The position numbers and the translations under genes are program-made. A stretch of 64,000 nt of DNA from assembly GCA_963854835.1 (NCBI GenBank), contig OY978528.1, positions 51,742,508 to 51,806,507 on the forward strand, read 5' to 3'. Positions 23,181-37,410 of this stretch are shown here, piece after piece; position 1 is the stretch's first letter; the number at the start of each line of letters is the position of its first letter. Origin of the DNA: Megamerina dolium (Eukaryota > Arthropoda > Insecta > Diptera > Megamerinidae). A model generated the notes under the pieces. It was not told the origin of the DNA, ran no database searches, and was given only the letters and a program-made list of their open reading frames with translations.

Positions 23181-24500
23181 AAGTAAAACTTTATAGCTGA
23201 GAAATAAAGTTGATTTTGATTATTATTATATGAAACGAATCTAATTTCTCATAAATAAAATGCCTATGCATGTGTGATTTTCTTTAATAGAATTGTCTTT
23301 AATAATGATATTTCTAATATCAACTTTTTATTAAAATTTTTTTTTTATCTCCCATATGTTATTTTGGTATTTATTGGTGTTTATTTAAGTTTGTAATTTT
23401 CATCGATTCTATAAATATCTAATAAATATATGAATAATTCTTCATTTAACCCTACATATTTATATGTATTACATTCTTAATTTTGCTAACCCAAAATCAA
23501 TATTCAGCATATATAAACCTATACACACACGTATATATCTAAATATTATTATTGATTTATTGTATCTTTTTTTTTTCCTTTGTACCTAACATATTAAGCT
23601 ATTTTTATTTTGTTGAATTTATTTATTTTTTTAATATTCATATAAATATTATGTGCTATATTTCTATATGTATAAATTCTCAAGCACAAATCTCCCATCA
23701 GTTCTATGGCTACTCAATTGTTTAGATTTCTACTGACTGACTGTTCGCATTCTTGGCATGACATCATCCAAAAATACTCATAAGCACTCATTCGCATTAA
23801 AGTTACATACGATAATTATTATATTCGGTTTGTATGAATAGTGCATACTAATAATTTATGAAGAGTACTCGTACAAATAAGATCATGGAACTCATTGTAA
23901 AAAACAACGCACTTTTTTTAATTGTGCCCAAAGCACGTACAAATAGCAGCAACTCTAACAGATATTCACACATGTATATGTTGATCGGCGCTCAATTACA
24001 ATAGCGATCTACATATTTTGGTATATTCTAAATATCGGTGGAACGCCACTAGTAATCCCCAAAACACACAAATACTCCCCCATCAAATGTATGAAAGTGT
24101 TATTAGTTGGGGCATGTACAGAGAGATAGTATGTAGATGTAGTGGTAGAAGCGTCAATAATTCATCCAATTGTGTGTGCGTTATTGTGATCTGTAGTACA
24201 TTGGAGTATCTTAATGGGAACTTTGGCGCGTTAATGGCATTATTATACTGATATGTACATTTAAACGTTTTATTTTGTTGCTAATTATTACTCCTGTTGC
24301 CGTTGGAATATTCAAAATTTTTAATAGTGGAGATTAAATTACAAATTTTTTAATTACAAGTAATGTTTTTTTCACTCTCTCCGGGGACACACAAGTGTGG
24401 TTTGAATGACTATTTAGGATCTAAAATCATTAGATTCATATACAATATTTTCTACAGCAAAATTGTTTTGTTTCTTTTATTTTTAAAACAATAATTTATT
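23181..24500. other. AT-rich intergenic DNA
   Basis: No coding, repeat or RNA signal was recognised. The short open frame at 24018-24251 has no domain. Confidence 0.5.
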
Positions 24501-24504
24501 CTTT

Positions 24505-24660
24505 CCAACGTTATCCACCTGTCGGCAAGCAATTAACTATTCTTCCGAAAGTAACCAATTGCCATTATATCCTCTACGTCCACAAAAATACTATCACATT
24601 AGTTCCGGTGATCGCAACATAAATAGGTCCTTTTTAATATTCACCAAATTTAGCAAATAT
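24505..24660 (+). mobile_element. SINE remnant
   Basis: Diverged match to the SINE body: CACCTGTCGGCAAGCAATT, TTCTTCCGAAAGTAAC and AAATAGGTCC are recognisable against copy A. The tRNA-like head and the tail are lost. Confidence 0.7.
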
Positions 24661-24734
24661 TGAGAAGTAATGTCGCTTAAGTTTCTTTGCAGAACAAATT
24701 CCACAATGCACTTTTTTAAATCTGCTTTAGGGCT

Positions 24735-24826
24735 ATTATAGAGTTAACTATCAGTTTTGATACTGAAAACTATGAGTTAACTCTATTATATGAGTTAACT
24801 TGCTATTGTGAAAATGCCCCCTAATC
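24735..24826. repeat. GAGTTAAC palindromic repeat
   Basis: GAGTTAACTATCAGTTTT is followed after a few bases by GAAAACTATGAGTTAACTC, giving an imperfect inverted repeat. A further GAGTTAACTTGCTATTGTG and the terminus GAAAATGCCCC follow. It matches the ends of the repeat at 10200-10356 and may be a small MITE. Confidence 0.6.
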
Positions 24827-25190
24827 GCAGAAATGGTCAAAAGTCGTGTCGATTATGCCAGTGGTTGCAGATATGTGCGGTTGCAGTTGTAGGCAAAAGG
24901 ATCATGGTTTATGTATCGTCGTCGTCGTAAACTTATGTTATCAATGGTTGTAGCATAAATTACTGCATCAAGAGTGTCGTACAAACATAACGCCGCCGGG
25001 ATGTCACCAAAAAAAAAGAGGACATACCTGAAAGAAAAGAGGTAAACAGTCGCCTTTGTTTCCCACTCAAAAATATACGTACAATAAAGGGCCTAAATTC
25101 GCCGACACAATCGTTCAACAAATACAACTATACGCATTTAAACGAAATGCATAAAACGCGTGATACTACTCGGATTAAAAAACTACCATT
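24827..25190. other. Intergenic DNA, nothing recognised
   Basis: No gene or repeat was recognised here; a short CGTCGTCGTC run sits near 24918. Confidence 0.45.
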
Positions 25191-26172
25191 TATGTGTGCT
25201 TAGTAGGACAGTCGAAGTTGGCGAAGCGAGCTACTTACACAAAGTTAGGTTGGGTGGTATTTGGACCACATCGCCAAGACACCCTTATGGCCAAGGGTTC
25301 TTTCTTCACGTACATACCAGGTGTATACCCATCGATGAAAACAGGTGATAGTCAGAAGGGGCCAGGTCTGGTGAATAAGCGGGATGAGGTAGCACCTCCC
25401 AATTGAGTGTGTCCAAGTAGTTTTGGACCAGTTTTGACGCGTGCGATGGGGCGTTGTCGTGGAGAAAAATCAGCTTCTCATTTCTTTGTTCATAACCAGG
25501 CCTTTTTTCACACAAAGCACAGCGAAATTTCACTAGTTGTTGGTGATAGCGGTGAGCATTGACAGTTTCACCAGGTTTCAACAGCTCGTAGTAGATGACA
25601 CCCTGCTGATCGCACCAAACGCACAGCATTGTCTTGCGTCCAAAGCGGTATGGTTTTGGAGAAGAAGTTGCTGGTTGGCCGGGATCGATTTTTTTCGTTT
25701 AGGATTCTCAAAGTATATCCACTTTTCATCGCAAGTCACCACAAGTTGCAGGAACGACTTTCTTTTTTGTCTAGCAAGCAAGATTGCGCACGCGTTTTGG
25801 CGTTGCTCCATCTACCTATCGTTCAATTCATGGGGTACCCATTTTCCAAATTTTTTAACCTTCTCCATGGGTCGTAAACGTATGGAAATGGCTTGTTGAG
25901 TAACACCTAACTGTTCGGCAAACATTTTTTTCGATTCGGTCTCGTCCTCATCCAAAAGAGCTTGGTCCTCAAGTTTTCTGGATATATTTTCACGCTTCTT
26001 GTCACTCAAGTCAAAATGGCCTTCTTTGGACCGACGAAACCAGTCTCTTCAAGTGGTTTCCGATAGCACACTGTCTCCACAAGCATTCGATGCGACTCAG
26101 CAGCAGATTTCTTAAAATTGAAGCAAAGAGCTTCCCACATATGCTCTTTTTCTGGCACGAAACTAGGCATGA
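25190..26172 (-). pseudogene. Mariner transposase (Mos1-like), broken
   Basis: On the minus strand the N-terminus MPSFVPEKEHMWEALCFNFK starts near 26170. It is followed, in other frames, by a helix-turn-helix linker piece (EQLGVTQQAISIRLR... KWVPHEL), the first catalytic block CDEKWIYFENPKRKKS and then AMLCVWCDQQGVIYYELLKP. The frame at 25629-25306 keeps LHDNAPSHASKLVQNYL and SPDLAPSDYHLFSSMG, i.e. the second and third catalytic Asp of DD34D with 34 residues between. Its wording is closest to the mauritiana (Mos1) type. At least four frameshifts or stops inactivate it. Terminal repeats were not identified. Confidence 0.85.
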
Positions 26173-26639
26173 TTATACGAGGAAAATTGTATGTTGTTGT
26201 ATCAACGTTGTCGTCGTTACAAATGCCACGTTGTTAAACTCGTGTTGTTAAAGGGTCCTGAACTAGCGCAGTCAGTTGCAGCCGTTATCCATAAATTTTC
26301 CCTGGGAAAATTGTTCAATTGTTGTGGAAACTGCATGTGGACTGTGATGAGCCCGTTCCGCAGCCATTATCTGAACCATGTTTAACGTGGTGGGTCAACT
26401 TTCAATCTGTTAAGCAACGTTCCACATTGTTTCTGCAATCTTGCCTGTCCTCGATAAGATTCAGCTGCATATTTTCTTTGACGCAATTTCTCTAATGACT
26501 GTACTGCTGAAGAGATGGAGAAACGCGTCTTAATTCTAACAAGAGCAGGGGCAGGGGAGTATCCAATATATTTTACTAAATATTAATCATATATATCTTT
26601 TTTGAAGATGAAGTGAGTCGTGGCATGGGCTTTGCGCTG

Positions 26640-27550
26640 TCTTCACAACACCAAGTCTGGTATGCGTCAAGACGATGAACTGAACGTCATGGAGCTTGGA
26701 AAATAATTCTTCAAACGTTACAATTTGAATCATTTTCTGACGAAATCAGCACAATCAAACAGAAGGGGTTTCTGTCAAAATCAAATTATCAGCATCAACT
26801 TAGGCCGTTTATAGACACCAATTGTTTGTTGAAAGTGAATGGTAGAATTGACGCTGCCTACTGTGACTATCACCGCTTGACTTCCGGTGATTCTATCTTA
26901 GACCCATTATGTGACACGCCTTATTGTGAGGTATTCATGTCCAGCTACATCATCAAAACGATCATCTACCAATCAACGATATGCGTGAACATTTTTGGGT
27001 TCTTTGCGCTCGAGTCTTGCTCAAATCCGTCATGGAAGAAGTGTGCATATATAGCAACGCCAAACCAGTCATACCGATTATGGGACAGTTACCAGCAGAC
27101 CGCCTCACGTCATATTTTCGCCCATTTTCTTATGCTAGAGTTGATTACTGTGTCGCAATTGATCGAAGAAGGGAGAAGATATGGGTCGCGTTGTTCACTT
27201 GCTCACAACGTGATCGGTTCATTTAGAAATTGCTCAAGGGCTGTCAACTGCCGCCGTTATACTGTGTTTGCGAAAATTCGTCAATCGTTGAGGAGTACCA
27301 ATAAGCAAAGACAAAGAGCACAGAAAGTAGGTGAAATGGCAGGAGGCTGTTGGGAGTGTCTCATACAATGCGTCAAGCGTTTTTTACAGCGGGTATTAAA
27401 AGAAGAAGCACCGCGGTTGGAAACATTTCAAAGCGTCCCCATAGAAACAGAAAATATAAAAACAGTCGTCGACTTACAGAGTTAGCCATAGCACCCAACC
27501 ATTTCTTGTTGGGGTGCCACATTTTAGTTTCACATTTTAGCCAAACTTAG
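26640..27550 (+). pseudogene. BEL/Pao LTR-retrotransposon integrase, broken
   Basis: Plus-strand frames give the expected order of a BEL/Pao polyprotein end: LQTLQFESFSDEISTIKQ, CLLKVNGRIDAA (linker before the integrase zinc region), REHFWVLCARVLLKSVM, AKPVIPIMGQLPADRLTSYF, then YARVDYCVAIDRRREKIWVA (first catalytic Asp block), GGCWECLIQCVKRFLQRVLK (region of the catalytic Glu) and LTELAIAPNHFLLGC. The pieces alternate between two frames and lack the middle catalytic block, so the integrase is dead. LTRs, protease and RT were not found nearby. Confidence 0.8.
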
Positions 27551-30116
<2,566 letters not shown>

Positions 30117-30118
30117 TA

Positions 30119-30771
30119 CAGGGTGTTTTTTTAAGAGCCTTCGGATTTGATTTAACAAAAAAAAAAAAATTATAGAACTGAAATATTTATTTGAATCGAT
30201 AGAACGATCTATATAGTTCAATGTTTAAAGATGATTTCATGTAAATGTTGACCGCGGCTGCGCCTCAAATGGCTCTGTGGCATGTGGCGCCGTCTTGTTG
30301 AAACCACATGTCAGCCAAGTCCAACTATTCCATTTTGGGCAAAAAAAAGTTTGTAATCATGACACGGTAGCGCTCGCCATTAACAGTAACGTTCCTGCCT
30401 TTGGGTTCTTTGAAAAAGTACGGTCCAATGATGCCACTGGCTCATAGTCTACACCAAACAGTGCATTTTTCGGGATGCATTGGCAGTTATTGCAAGGCTT
30501 TCTGGCTGCTCTTCACACCAAATACGGCAATTTTGATTGTTCATAAAATTGAAGAAATGCACGATGCACTTTCTTAACTGAGCATGAATATTGATAATAA
30601 AATTCATTAATCTGCTCATCATTGTTCATTGCTTCATTGTTCGTTTGTAAGTCGGTTCATGGTTAAATTATAGACCAAACTAAACTTGTTTGACAGTAAC
30701 ATGTTACACGAAAACAGCTGAGCTGCCAAAAACAGTGTTGTCAAAAAGAAAGTTACTAAAAAACCACCCTG
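30119..30771 (-). mobile_element. Deleted Tc1/mariner-type element with both ends
   Basis: The ends CAGGGTG... and ...CACCCTG are flanked by TA (30117-30118 and 30772-30773). Length is 653 bp, about half of a full element. The minus strand holds scraps of a transposase: LADMWFQQDGATCH with the second catalytic Asp, NVTVNGERYR-like wording upstream, and QNCRIW-like wording. These resemble the DD41D-type transposase at 44066-45148. The terminal 100 bp also occurs at 1-115, and the opposite end at 37305-37410, so several copies of this family are present. Confidence 0.88.
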
Positions 30772-30773
30772 TA

Positions 30774-31620
30774 TTTATTTGTATTTATATATTTATTATA
30801 ACTGCACTGTGTATATAAAATAAATGTGTTTCGAAACAATAATAATAAATTGTATGTTAGTGGTCATCATGTTTTCTATATTGAGTTGAGTTGAGTACTG
30901 AGTTAGAAACAAACCAAAAACGAACAATCAACATTGTAATAGAAATGGAAACTGATGTGTTATTAAATTGATATTGACAAGTTCGTTTATTCATATTTCA
31001 CTTAATAGATTTTGATTGTACTCAGTGTGTTCATATACATACATGTAAAACTATGGTGGTTACAAGTTTTTTTATGAGACAAGTACCATGCTTGTTAGGA
31101 CAACATTTTAAGTGTAAATTAACAGCTATTGTGAAGAAAGAACGCTAATAATAAATTATTTATATATGTTAATTTGAGGTCAGGGTAATTTTTTTATTTA
31201 TTTTATTTTGAAGAGTCACAGAATGCGAAGAAGACTAATAGAAATTTATTCATGCGTATTTGTAAAAGAAATCCAAATAGATTAGTCTTTTTTCTGGCAT
31301 TTGATAAATGTTTATTGTGTACAAATTTACACTTAATAATATTGCATGCTTTGAACGTTTCTCTTTGCTTTGATTTTTGAATATTTTTTATTTTCTTCTT
31401 ATTTATGTGAAATTTAGCAAATAACACAACTCCACAAAAAAACTTATATTAGGTATCGGGTTAAAAATTACTTTTTTTTTTGGATAATATGATCACGCCA
31501 ATACAAAAGTGGCCTTTATATTGCTCCACCAGCCCTTATACATTTTTTCTTATATGCAAAAATTATTTTAAAAAAAAAAGTTTTTTTTGTATCGAATGCT
31601 TTTTTCAGAAGATTATTTTG
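30774..31620. other. AT-rich intergenic DNA
   Basis: No gene was recognised; the antisense frame at 31203-31427 is Lys/Phe-rich and without domains. Confidence 0.5.
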
Positions 31621-31621
31621 G

Positions 31622-31780
31622 TATGGCAATTCTTCCGGCAGTAACAATTTGACATAAAAAAGCTTCTGAAAGAACTCTGTGACAAAGCTCAAAAAAAGTG
31701 ATGTCGCAAAAGGTCTGCCGTTCGGAACCGGCTAAAATAAGTTGGCCGCTGCTAATACTGTCCAAAATTTAACACTCTCT
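31622..31780 (+). mobile_element. SINE remnant
   Basis: It matches the SINE body from GGCAATTCTTCCGGCAGTAA to ACTGTCCAAAATTTAACAC. The tRNA-like head and the tail are missing. Confidence 0.85.
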
Positions 31781-31959
31781 GTATCTATCTATATTTCCGG
31801 TTTTATGTTCCATTCTTTCCCCTATTAGGCGTATAATTACTTATATATTATAATATATTCACTTTAAAAATGACTATGCGATAGTCATATTTGACATGCA
31901 GATCAATATGTTAGCAGTTGAAAGTTTACTGAAGACCTACTATTTAGCACACCTTCCAT

Positions 31960-32440
31960 ATAAAGTAGTTACTATAATTTTATTAAAAATAAATCTATGA
32001 CACAGCCATTTTTGGCATGAGTCCATCTTTTATCCTTTTAGTGATCGCCAAAAAAATGGGTGAACCACTATTGCCCACTATTTCATATAAATCCCATATA
32101 AAGTTTCTTTGATGCATCCAATTATGTTGTATTCTTATTAACAACAAATCTACGACAGTAATTTTTGGCATAGGAGTCCATATTTTAGTTTTTAAATAGT
32201 CGCGAAAAAATGGATGTCGCGGACTTGCCCTCTATTTCACATACCTCCCATATAAAGTCGCACCTTTAATTCCCTCAAATGTGTTACAATATTTTATCTT
32301 TTTAAGTGAATGTATAATAAATATATTTGGTATATAATTCTATATTGTACTTTTTTAGTGCCTAATCTCCTAATCTCCTAGGTCAATCACGCCCACTATT
32401 TCATAAGGCTCCCATATATAGTCACTCGTTTGAGTCGCTC
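31960..32440. repeat. Degenerate tandem repeat, ~140-190 bp units
   Basis: Phrases TTTTGGCATGAGTCCAT / TTTTTGGCATAGGAGTCCAT, GCCCACTATTTCATA and TCCCATATAAAGT recur at roughly regular intervals. The wording resembles the arrays at 35450-36090 and 50050-50705 read on the other strand. It appears to be old tandem DNA. Confidence 0.5.
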
Positions 32441-32442
32441 AA

Positions 32443-32890
32443 TTATGTTCTACTATATTCTTTTAAAATAATATTCGTCACCAGTAACAATCCGAACCAA
32501 AAACGACTTCTTTTTATATCGCTTGAACAAAATAGCCTTTTAACGTCTCTTGGCTTCAGTTTATGTGGCTCCCAATTTCTTGCTTTTAAACGTTGGGAAA
32601 CGGTTGATTGAGTCACTTCTAAGGGTAATGCGATATCTTTTTGCGTTTCACAACAATCTTGGTCGATTAATGCTTCCAATTCTTCATCTTCAAAATTTCT
32701 TGGCTGATCAGACGTCTCCTTGTCCTTTGTGTCGAAATCGCTACTTCTGAATCATGTGAACCAGTTCTCACAAGTTGAAATAGATGAAGCATGCACACCA
32801 TAAGCATCTTTGTTTTCATTTTTGCAAATGAAAACAAAGAAGTAATCCTTCCCTCAAATTGCGTTTCGTTGGTACAAAACTCGACATGTG
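32443..32890 (-). pseudogene. Mariner transposase N-terminal fragment
   Basis: The minus strand reads SFVPTKRNLREGLLLCFHLQ near 32880, then across frames LEALIDQDCCETQKDIA, EVTQSTVSQRLKARNWEPHK, KPRDVKRLFC and VRIVTGDEYYFK, the first catalytic block. It ends there, so the central and C-terminal parts are absent. It is related to the mariner at 16811-17994. Confidence 0.78.
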
Positions 32891-33905
32891 CTCAAAAAAT
32901 CTTTGTTGTTTTACTTGTCTATAAACATTGCAAAATATTAATCTTCTTGAAATATTTATTACATATAAAAATCAACATTAATACCAGCATATTGCATTGT
33001 CGATGGATGTCTGATTGCATTCGCAATTCTTGTTATAACGACTAGTCAATCATCAATCCGAATTTAAGTCCTTGATTTTAATTGCGTTTTCTCGTTGTTC
33101 CTTTTTATACTTGTATATATGTATGTGCTGTGCGGCGAACTTGAACAAGTAAGCTGTATTACTTTTAGTCGTTATTCGACGACTATGAATACATAAAAAT
33201 ATATGCAATATGCCCACATGTTTATGTACAAATTATACTTATGTACACGTTAATATATGTACATACATTCGTAGATTTAGGGGAAATCAGTGTAAAATTG
33301 ACCTCGCTGAATATATACACGTAACTTACATATTTAGTTTTCTGTTGTAAAGTATTGCATTTTAAAAAGAAGACCTACAAGCCTACATTCAGTATTTGCG
33401 CCTCTTAGTTTAATACATATACATTTGGTACTCATGTGTAAGTACTCGATGCAAGCCACATGAAAGTGAATTTAGTCTAAAAATATGCATTATGTGTGTA
33501 TGTGTCCATGTTTATATATGTATCATAAGCTCACCACTTGAATGTACCCAGTCGGAAGCTCAGCTAACTTTAAATGCACTATGAGTTGATTATTCCGCAA
33601 CGTAAATCGTTGAAAAGTTGACTACCTCCACAAGTCAATTGTCCGCCTCTCCATGACATTTCAGCTAACTACAAGTAGTTAAGTTAGCTTATAGTCAGTT
33701 GGATGCAGGAGTGCTAGAATAGAATGGAATGGTGTGAACGTTTTCTTTCCATGGAATGAATAGAATAATAAAAAAAAAATTCGAAATTTTCTGAAACACT
33801 CAGATTTAAAAGTTCAAGAAGCGGTATTATAAAAAACGATTTATTTCTATCATCATCAATTTCCCTAACCACCAATTTGGATACAGAAAGAAACACTCGA
33901 CAATT
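32891..33905. other. AT-rich intergenic DNA
   Basis: No gene or repeat was recognised. Confidence 0.5.
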
Positions 33906-33907
33906 CA

Positions 33908-34265
33908 ACAAATACATCGAGTTGTCAATAAAATTTCAATGGATTTAAAGAAATACTACTGGCCTTATATTTAGACCTAGCAAAAGCATTTGATAGTGTA
34001 TGGCATGATGGGCTACTGACTAAACTGAAAAATCAACTGCTACAGAACTTTTATCAAATTCTGAAGACTTATATAATGAACCGCCAATTTTATTTAAAAT
34101 GCAAAAATAAGACTTCCAAAATTTTAACAATGGAAGCTGTAGTTCCACAGAGTAGCGCGATTGGCCTTATATTATACCTGTTATATATAACAGAAATTCC
34201 CACATCTCCTATCTCAGGAAATATGATAGCCACATGTGCAGACAACAGTGTTCTGATGTTCTGAT
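33908..34265 (+). pseudogene. Jockey-type LINE RT fragment
   Basis: Plus-strand frames read QIHRVVNKISMDLKKYYW, then LDLAKAFDSVWHDGLLTKLK (motif A with catalytic Asp), AVVPQSSAIGLILYLLYITE (motif B, altered from the usual GVPQGSVLGP) and ATCADNSVLMF, where the expected FADD box has become CADN. Catalysis is therefore lost. There is a frame change near 33965. It is a different copy from the antisense fragment at 8745-9620. Confidence 0.82.
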
Positions 34266-35449
34266 GGCCCATTTGCTGGCCCACATTCATTGTCAGTTAT
34301 AAGAATTACGTAAAGCTGCTTGGGAGTTGTAATAAATCATGGATGAAAAAAAATTTCTTAGATACACTTCATATGCAAGTATGTACTTTAAATGTAATTA
34401 CTTATATGATAAGTTGGAAGCAAACCGTAATTGGTAATCTAAAATTTTATACTTCATTTTTTCTTTCAATACAATATGAATCAGAGTACGGCAAAAATCA
34501 CTTATTTCATTGATTTCATCATGCACTAAAATTCTTGCTCAAATAAATCAACATCATGCTAGCGAACGAGTCGCTTGAACCATTACACGAATCAAAACAC
34601 GAAGGCTGACTACACATTGTTCTTCATAAATAAACTAAGACGATCCCATATAATTGGTTGTTTTCTACATAACTTTGTAGCTAACAAAAGGTCAGCCCAA
34701 ATAAATCGACTAAAAGTTAATTTATTTAGTAGTCACACTACAAAAGTCCGACGGGGTTTTGCTTACGCAATCTTGTTCGTTTGCATTGCATTACACGTAT
34801 TGTGAAACATTTTGCCATAAGAATAACGTTCATAATTTCTCAAGTTGCTCCAAAAAATTACGTAAGTGACTGCAAATTTTATCGGTCTCTTATTCTTCTT
34901 TTCTTATTCTTATTCTTTTCTTCATATATATAGATATTTGTGTATAAATATGAACTTGCCTTTAGCAGATTTTTTTTTCTGCCAACTGAATAATAAATAG
35001 CTCAAGGACTTTATTTTATGTTCTTTTTTAAATCGACGGCTTAATATTATTTCAAAACGATTTTCAATAAAATTATCATTTTTATTGTAATTTTACATAA
35101 TACTTACATTTTTGTCTTTTTTTTTATAAAGCTTATGGTAAGGAGCCAAGTGTTTTTTTATTTTATTTTATTTTTGATTATATAATTTTACTGAATCATT
35201 ACGATGATGTACAGATAACCGACTAATTCTGGTTGCATAAAAATTCAAAGTAAAAAATATTACCGAATTTATGAACTACGGAAAATTTTAAATATTCACA
35301 CGCAATTTTTCCTGCTTAAAATTTAAATAAATCAAAAATCAAAAGTAATTTTAAATGTCCACGGTGCACTTCAACGAAATGAAATAAAAAGGTTATTCAC
35401 CTGGAATTTTCTTTCAGATTCTTAAAATATATTGCTTCTAGATCACATA
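34266..35449. other. AT-rich intergenic DNA
   Basis: No gene or repeat was recognised. Confidence 0.5.
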
Positions 35450-36095
35450 AAACCAAGGATAACTTGAGCAAATATTGAGCTATTTTGATGAAATTTGGCA
35501 TTGACGAATTTGGGGATTGATATTGGGCATGATCTGTCAATAGCCACGCCCACACCAAGCATTCAAAGCGACTAACCTCGTTATTTTCAAAATTTTGACC
35601 TGCTATAACTCACTTAATATACCATTTGAGACAACAATACTTAGCACATAGCGTTACATTATACTACTACATAACCTTGCCCGAAGTGGGCGAGCCACGT
35701 CAACTTTTTATAGTAGCCCCCATACAAAGTGTCTGTATTTTTAAAAAATTGAAACAACTGTAACTTCTGCAATCCTCTGGTTAGAATAACCATAATAGGC
35801 ACTTAATAGGTAGTCGGAAATACTGTGGCATGAAACCAGCATGCCACACCCATTTCTTATTGGGGCTCCCATACAAAGTTTCGAATATTAACAAAAATTT
35901 TAACCGCTATAACTTACGAACTATTCAGCGTAGGACAACCAAATTTAAGGTGAGGGTAAATATTGTAAAGATAAATAGATTTATAAGAATAAGCCAACCC
36001 ACACCCACTACTAAGTCTTGGAATTATCTTAAAAATCCCTTGAAACCCCCATAACTCACAAAATACTTCGTCAAATTCAACCATATTTTAGGTGT
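35450..36095. repeat. Degenerate tandem repeat region
   Basis: Recurring phrases such as CCACGCCCACACC, GCCCCCATACAAAGT, GGCTCCCATACAAAGTTT and CTATAACTTAC appear at intervals of roughly 150-180 bp. The same vocabulary appears, inverted, at 50050-50705. No open frame has a recognisable domain. Confidence 0.5.
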
Positions 36096-36099
36096 AGAT

Positions 36100-37025
36100 T
36101 AGTATTATAAGCGTTTTTTGCGAGCAGTAAATGATTCGTGGGAGATAAGGGAACTATTTTTGCATTCATTCCGAAGTGGTGATTGTAACGTTGAGGATGT
36201 CCCATGCTCTGGTCGTCCTGAGGTCTTTAACTTCAACGCCTTGCTGGAACTCGTGGAAGCTAAGCCAAGTTTGACAGTCGATATGGTTGCTGGAAGGTTA
36301 AACTCATCACATGGAACAGTTTACAGCCACATAGTTCAATTGAGCAAGGTTCCAATGCTGGGAAAATGGGTTTCGCATAAACTTTCTGTCGCAAACCTTC
36401 AGCAGAGACTGAATGTGTGTTCTAAGCTTGAAAATGAGAGTTTTTGAACCGTATTGTTACTGTTGTATTGATATGGACGAAAAATGGGTCCTTTACAATA
36501 ATCCTGTTCACAAACGCCAGTGGTTAGATAAAGATGAAACATCAGAACCAACCCCCAAAGATGGCCTCCTGTTGGTGGGATATAGCCGGTATAATTTATT
36601 TTGATCTGCTGAAACTAAACCAGACGATCACAGCTTATTATTATTGCCATCAACTATCCAAACTGAATGAAGCACTTGAAAAAAATCGACCGTATTTAGT
36701 CAATAGACGCAAAGTTTTGTTTTACTACGGCAACGCAAGACAGCATACCGCAAGACAGACCTTAGGCAAGCTGAACGAGCTTGAATGGGAGCTAATGCCG
36801 CACCCACCATACTGTCTGGATATTGCACCTTGCGATTGTCACCTTTTCCGCGGACTTCAGACCCATTTAAGTAATAAGAACTACACCTCAAAAGAAGCTA
36901 TAAAAAGGGATATCGACGCAAATTTTGGCTCCAAGGAAAATCAATTTTTTGAGCAGGGAATTAAAAATTTGCCTAAACGTTGGAAAGACATTGTAAATAA
37001 TGCAGGAAAATATATTATTGATTAA
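36100..37025 (+). pseudogene. Mariner transposase (SETMAR-like type), broken
   Basis: The first frame (from about 36118) carries SWEIRELFLHSFRSGDCNVE, CSGRPEVFNFNALLELVEAK, a helix-turn-helix region and LGKWVSHKLSVANLQQRL. A frameshift near 36440 leads to DMDEKWVLYNNPVHKRQW (first catalytic Asp). Another frame continues WWDIAGIIYFDLLKLNQTIT, LVNRRKVLFYYGNARQHTAR, HPPYCLDIAPCDCHLFRGL and ends NAGKYIID. The second catalytic Asp (usually in HDNARPH) is Gly here (YGNARQH). The frame from 36534 to the stop at 37025 is otherwise open. Frameshifts and the Asp-to-Gly change make it dead. Confidence 0.87.
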
Positions 37026-37304
37026 TAAATACTGAAACCGTATTTTGTATTTTTTTTTAAACCACTTAAGAAATCGCACGAACTTATGGACTGACCTGAT
37101 ATTTTAGAGAGAATTTTCTAAAATTCCTTGGACATTTTCTCAAAATTTATCCGAGTGAGAGCAACGTTAACCTAGAAATTCCTTTCCTATCAAATCACTG
37201 GTTATTTTTTGTACTATAAAAACCACACAAAGTTCGCTGTCACAGTGAAAATTGCTGTAAATTATGTTATTCATGCTTCCGAAAACAAAACGCAATTACA
37301 GTTA
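37026..37304. other. Short gap downstream of the mariner
   Basis: No recognisable feature; a mariner end may lie near 37070-37110 but I could not pair it with a partner. Confidence 0.4.
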
Positions 37305-37410
37305 TATACACGATGATTTTTTAGGAGCCATCGGATTTGATTTAAAAAAAAAATAAAAATAAAATTTGGAGAAATGTATGAAATCTTTATTTGAGTCGAT
37401 AGAACTCAAT
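37305..37410 (-). mobile_element. Terminal fragment of the 30119-type element
   Basis: The segment ATGATTTTTTAGGAGCCATCGGATTTGATTT-like wording and TTTATTTGAGTCGATAGAAC match the left end of 30119-30771 (30121-30210). Its outermost bases are altered and the rest of the element is absent. Confidence 0.75.

Noticed and set aside
26826..27485. A 219-codon host gene.
   Set aside because: Its pieces match BEL/Pao integrase wording alternating with the neighbouring frame, so it is a frameshifted retrotransposon remnant.
32808..32839. Inverted repeat CTTTGTTTTCATTT / AAATGAAAACAAAG with 4-nt loop.
   Set aside because: It falls inside the mariner N-terminal coding remnant and is A/T-rich; chance or a local mutation explains it.
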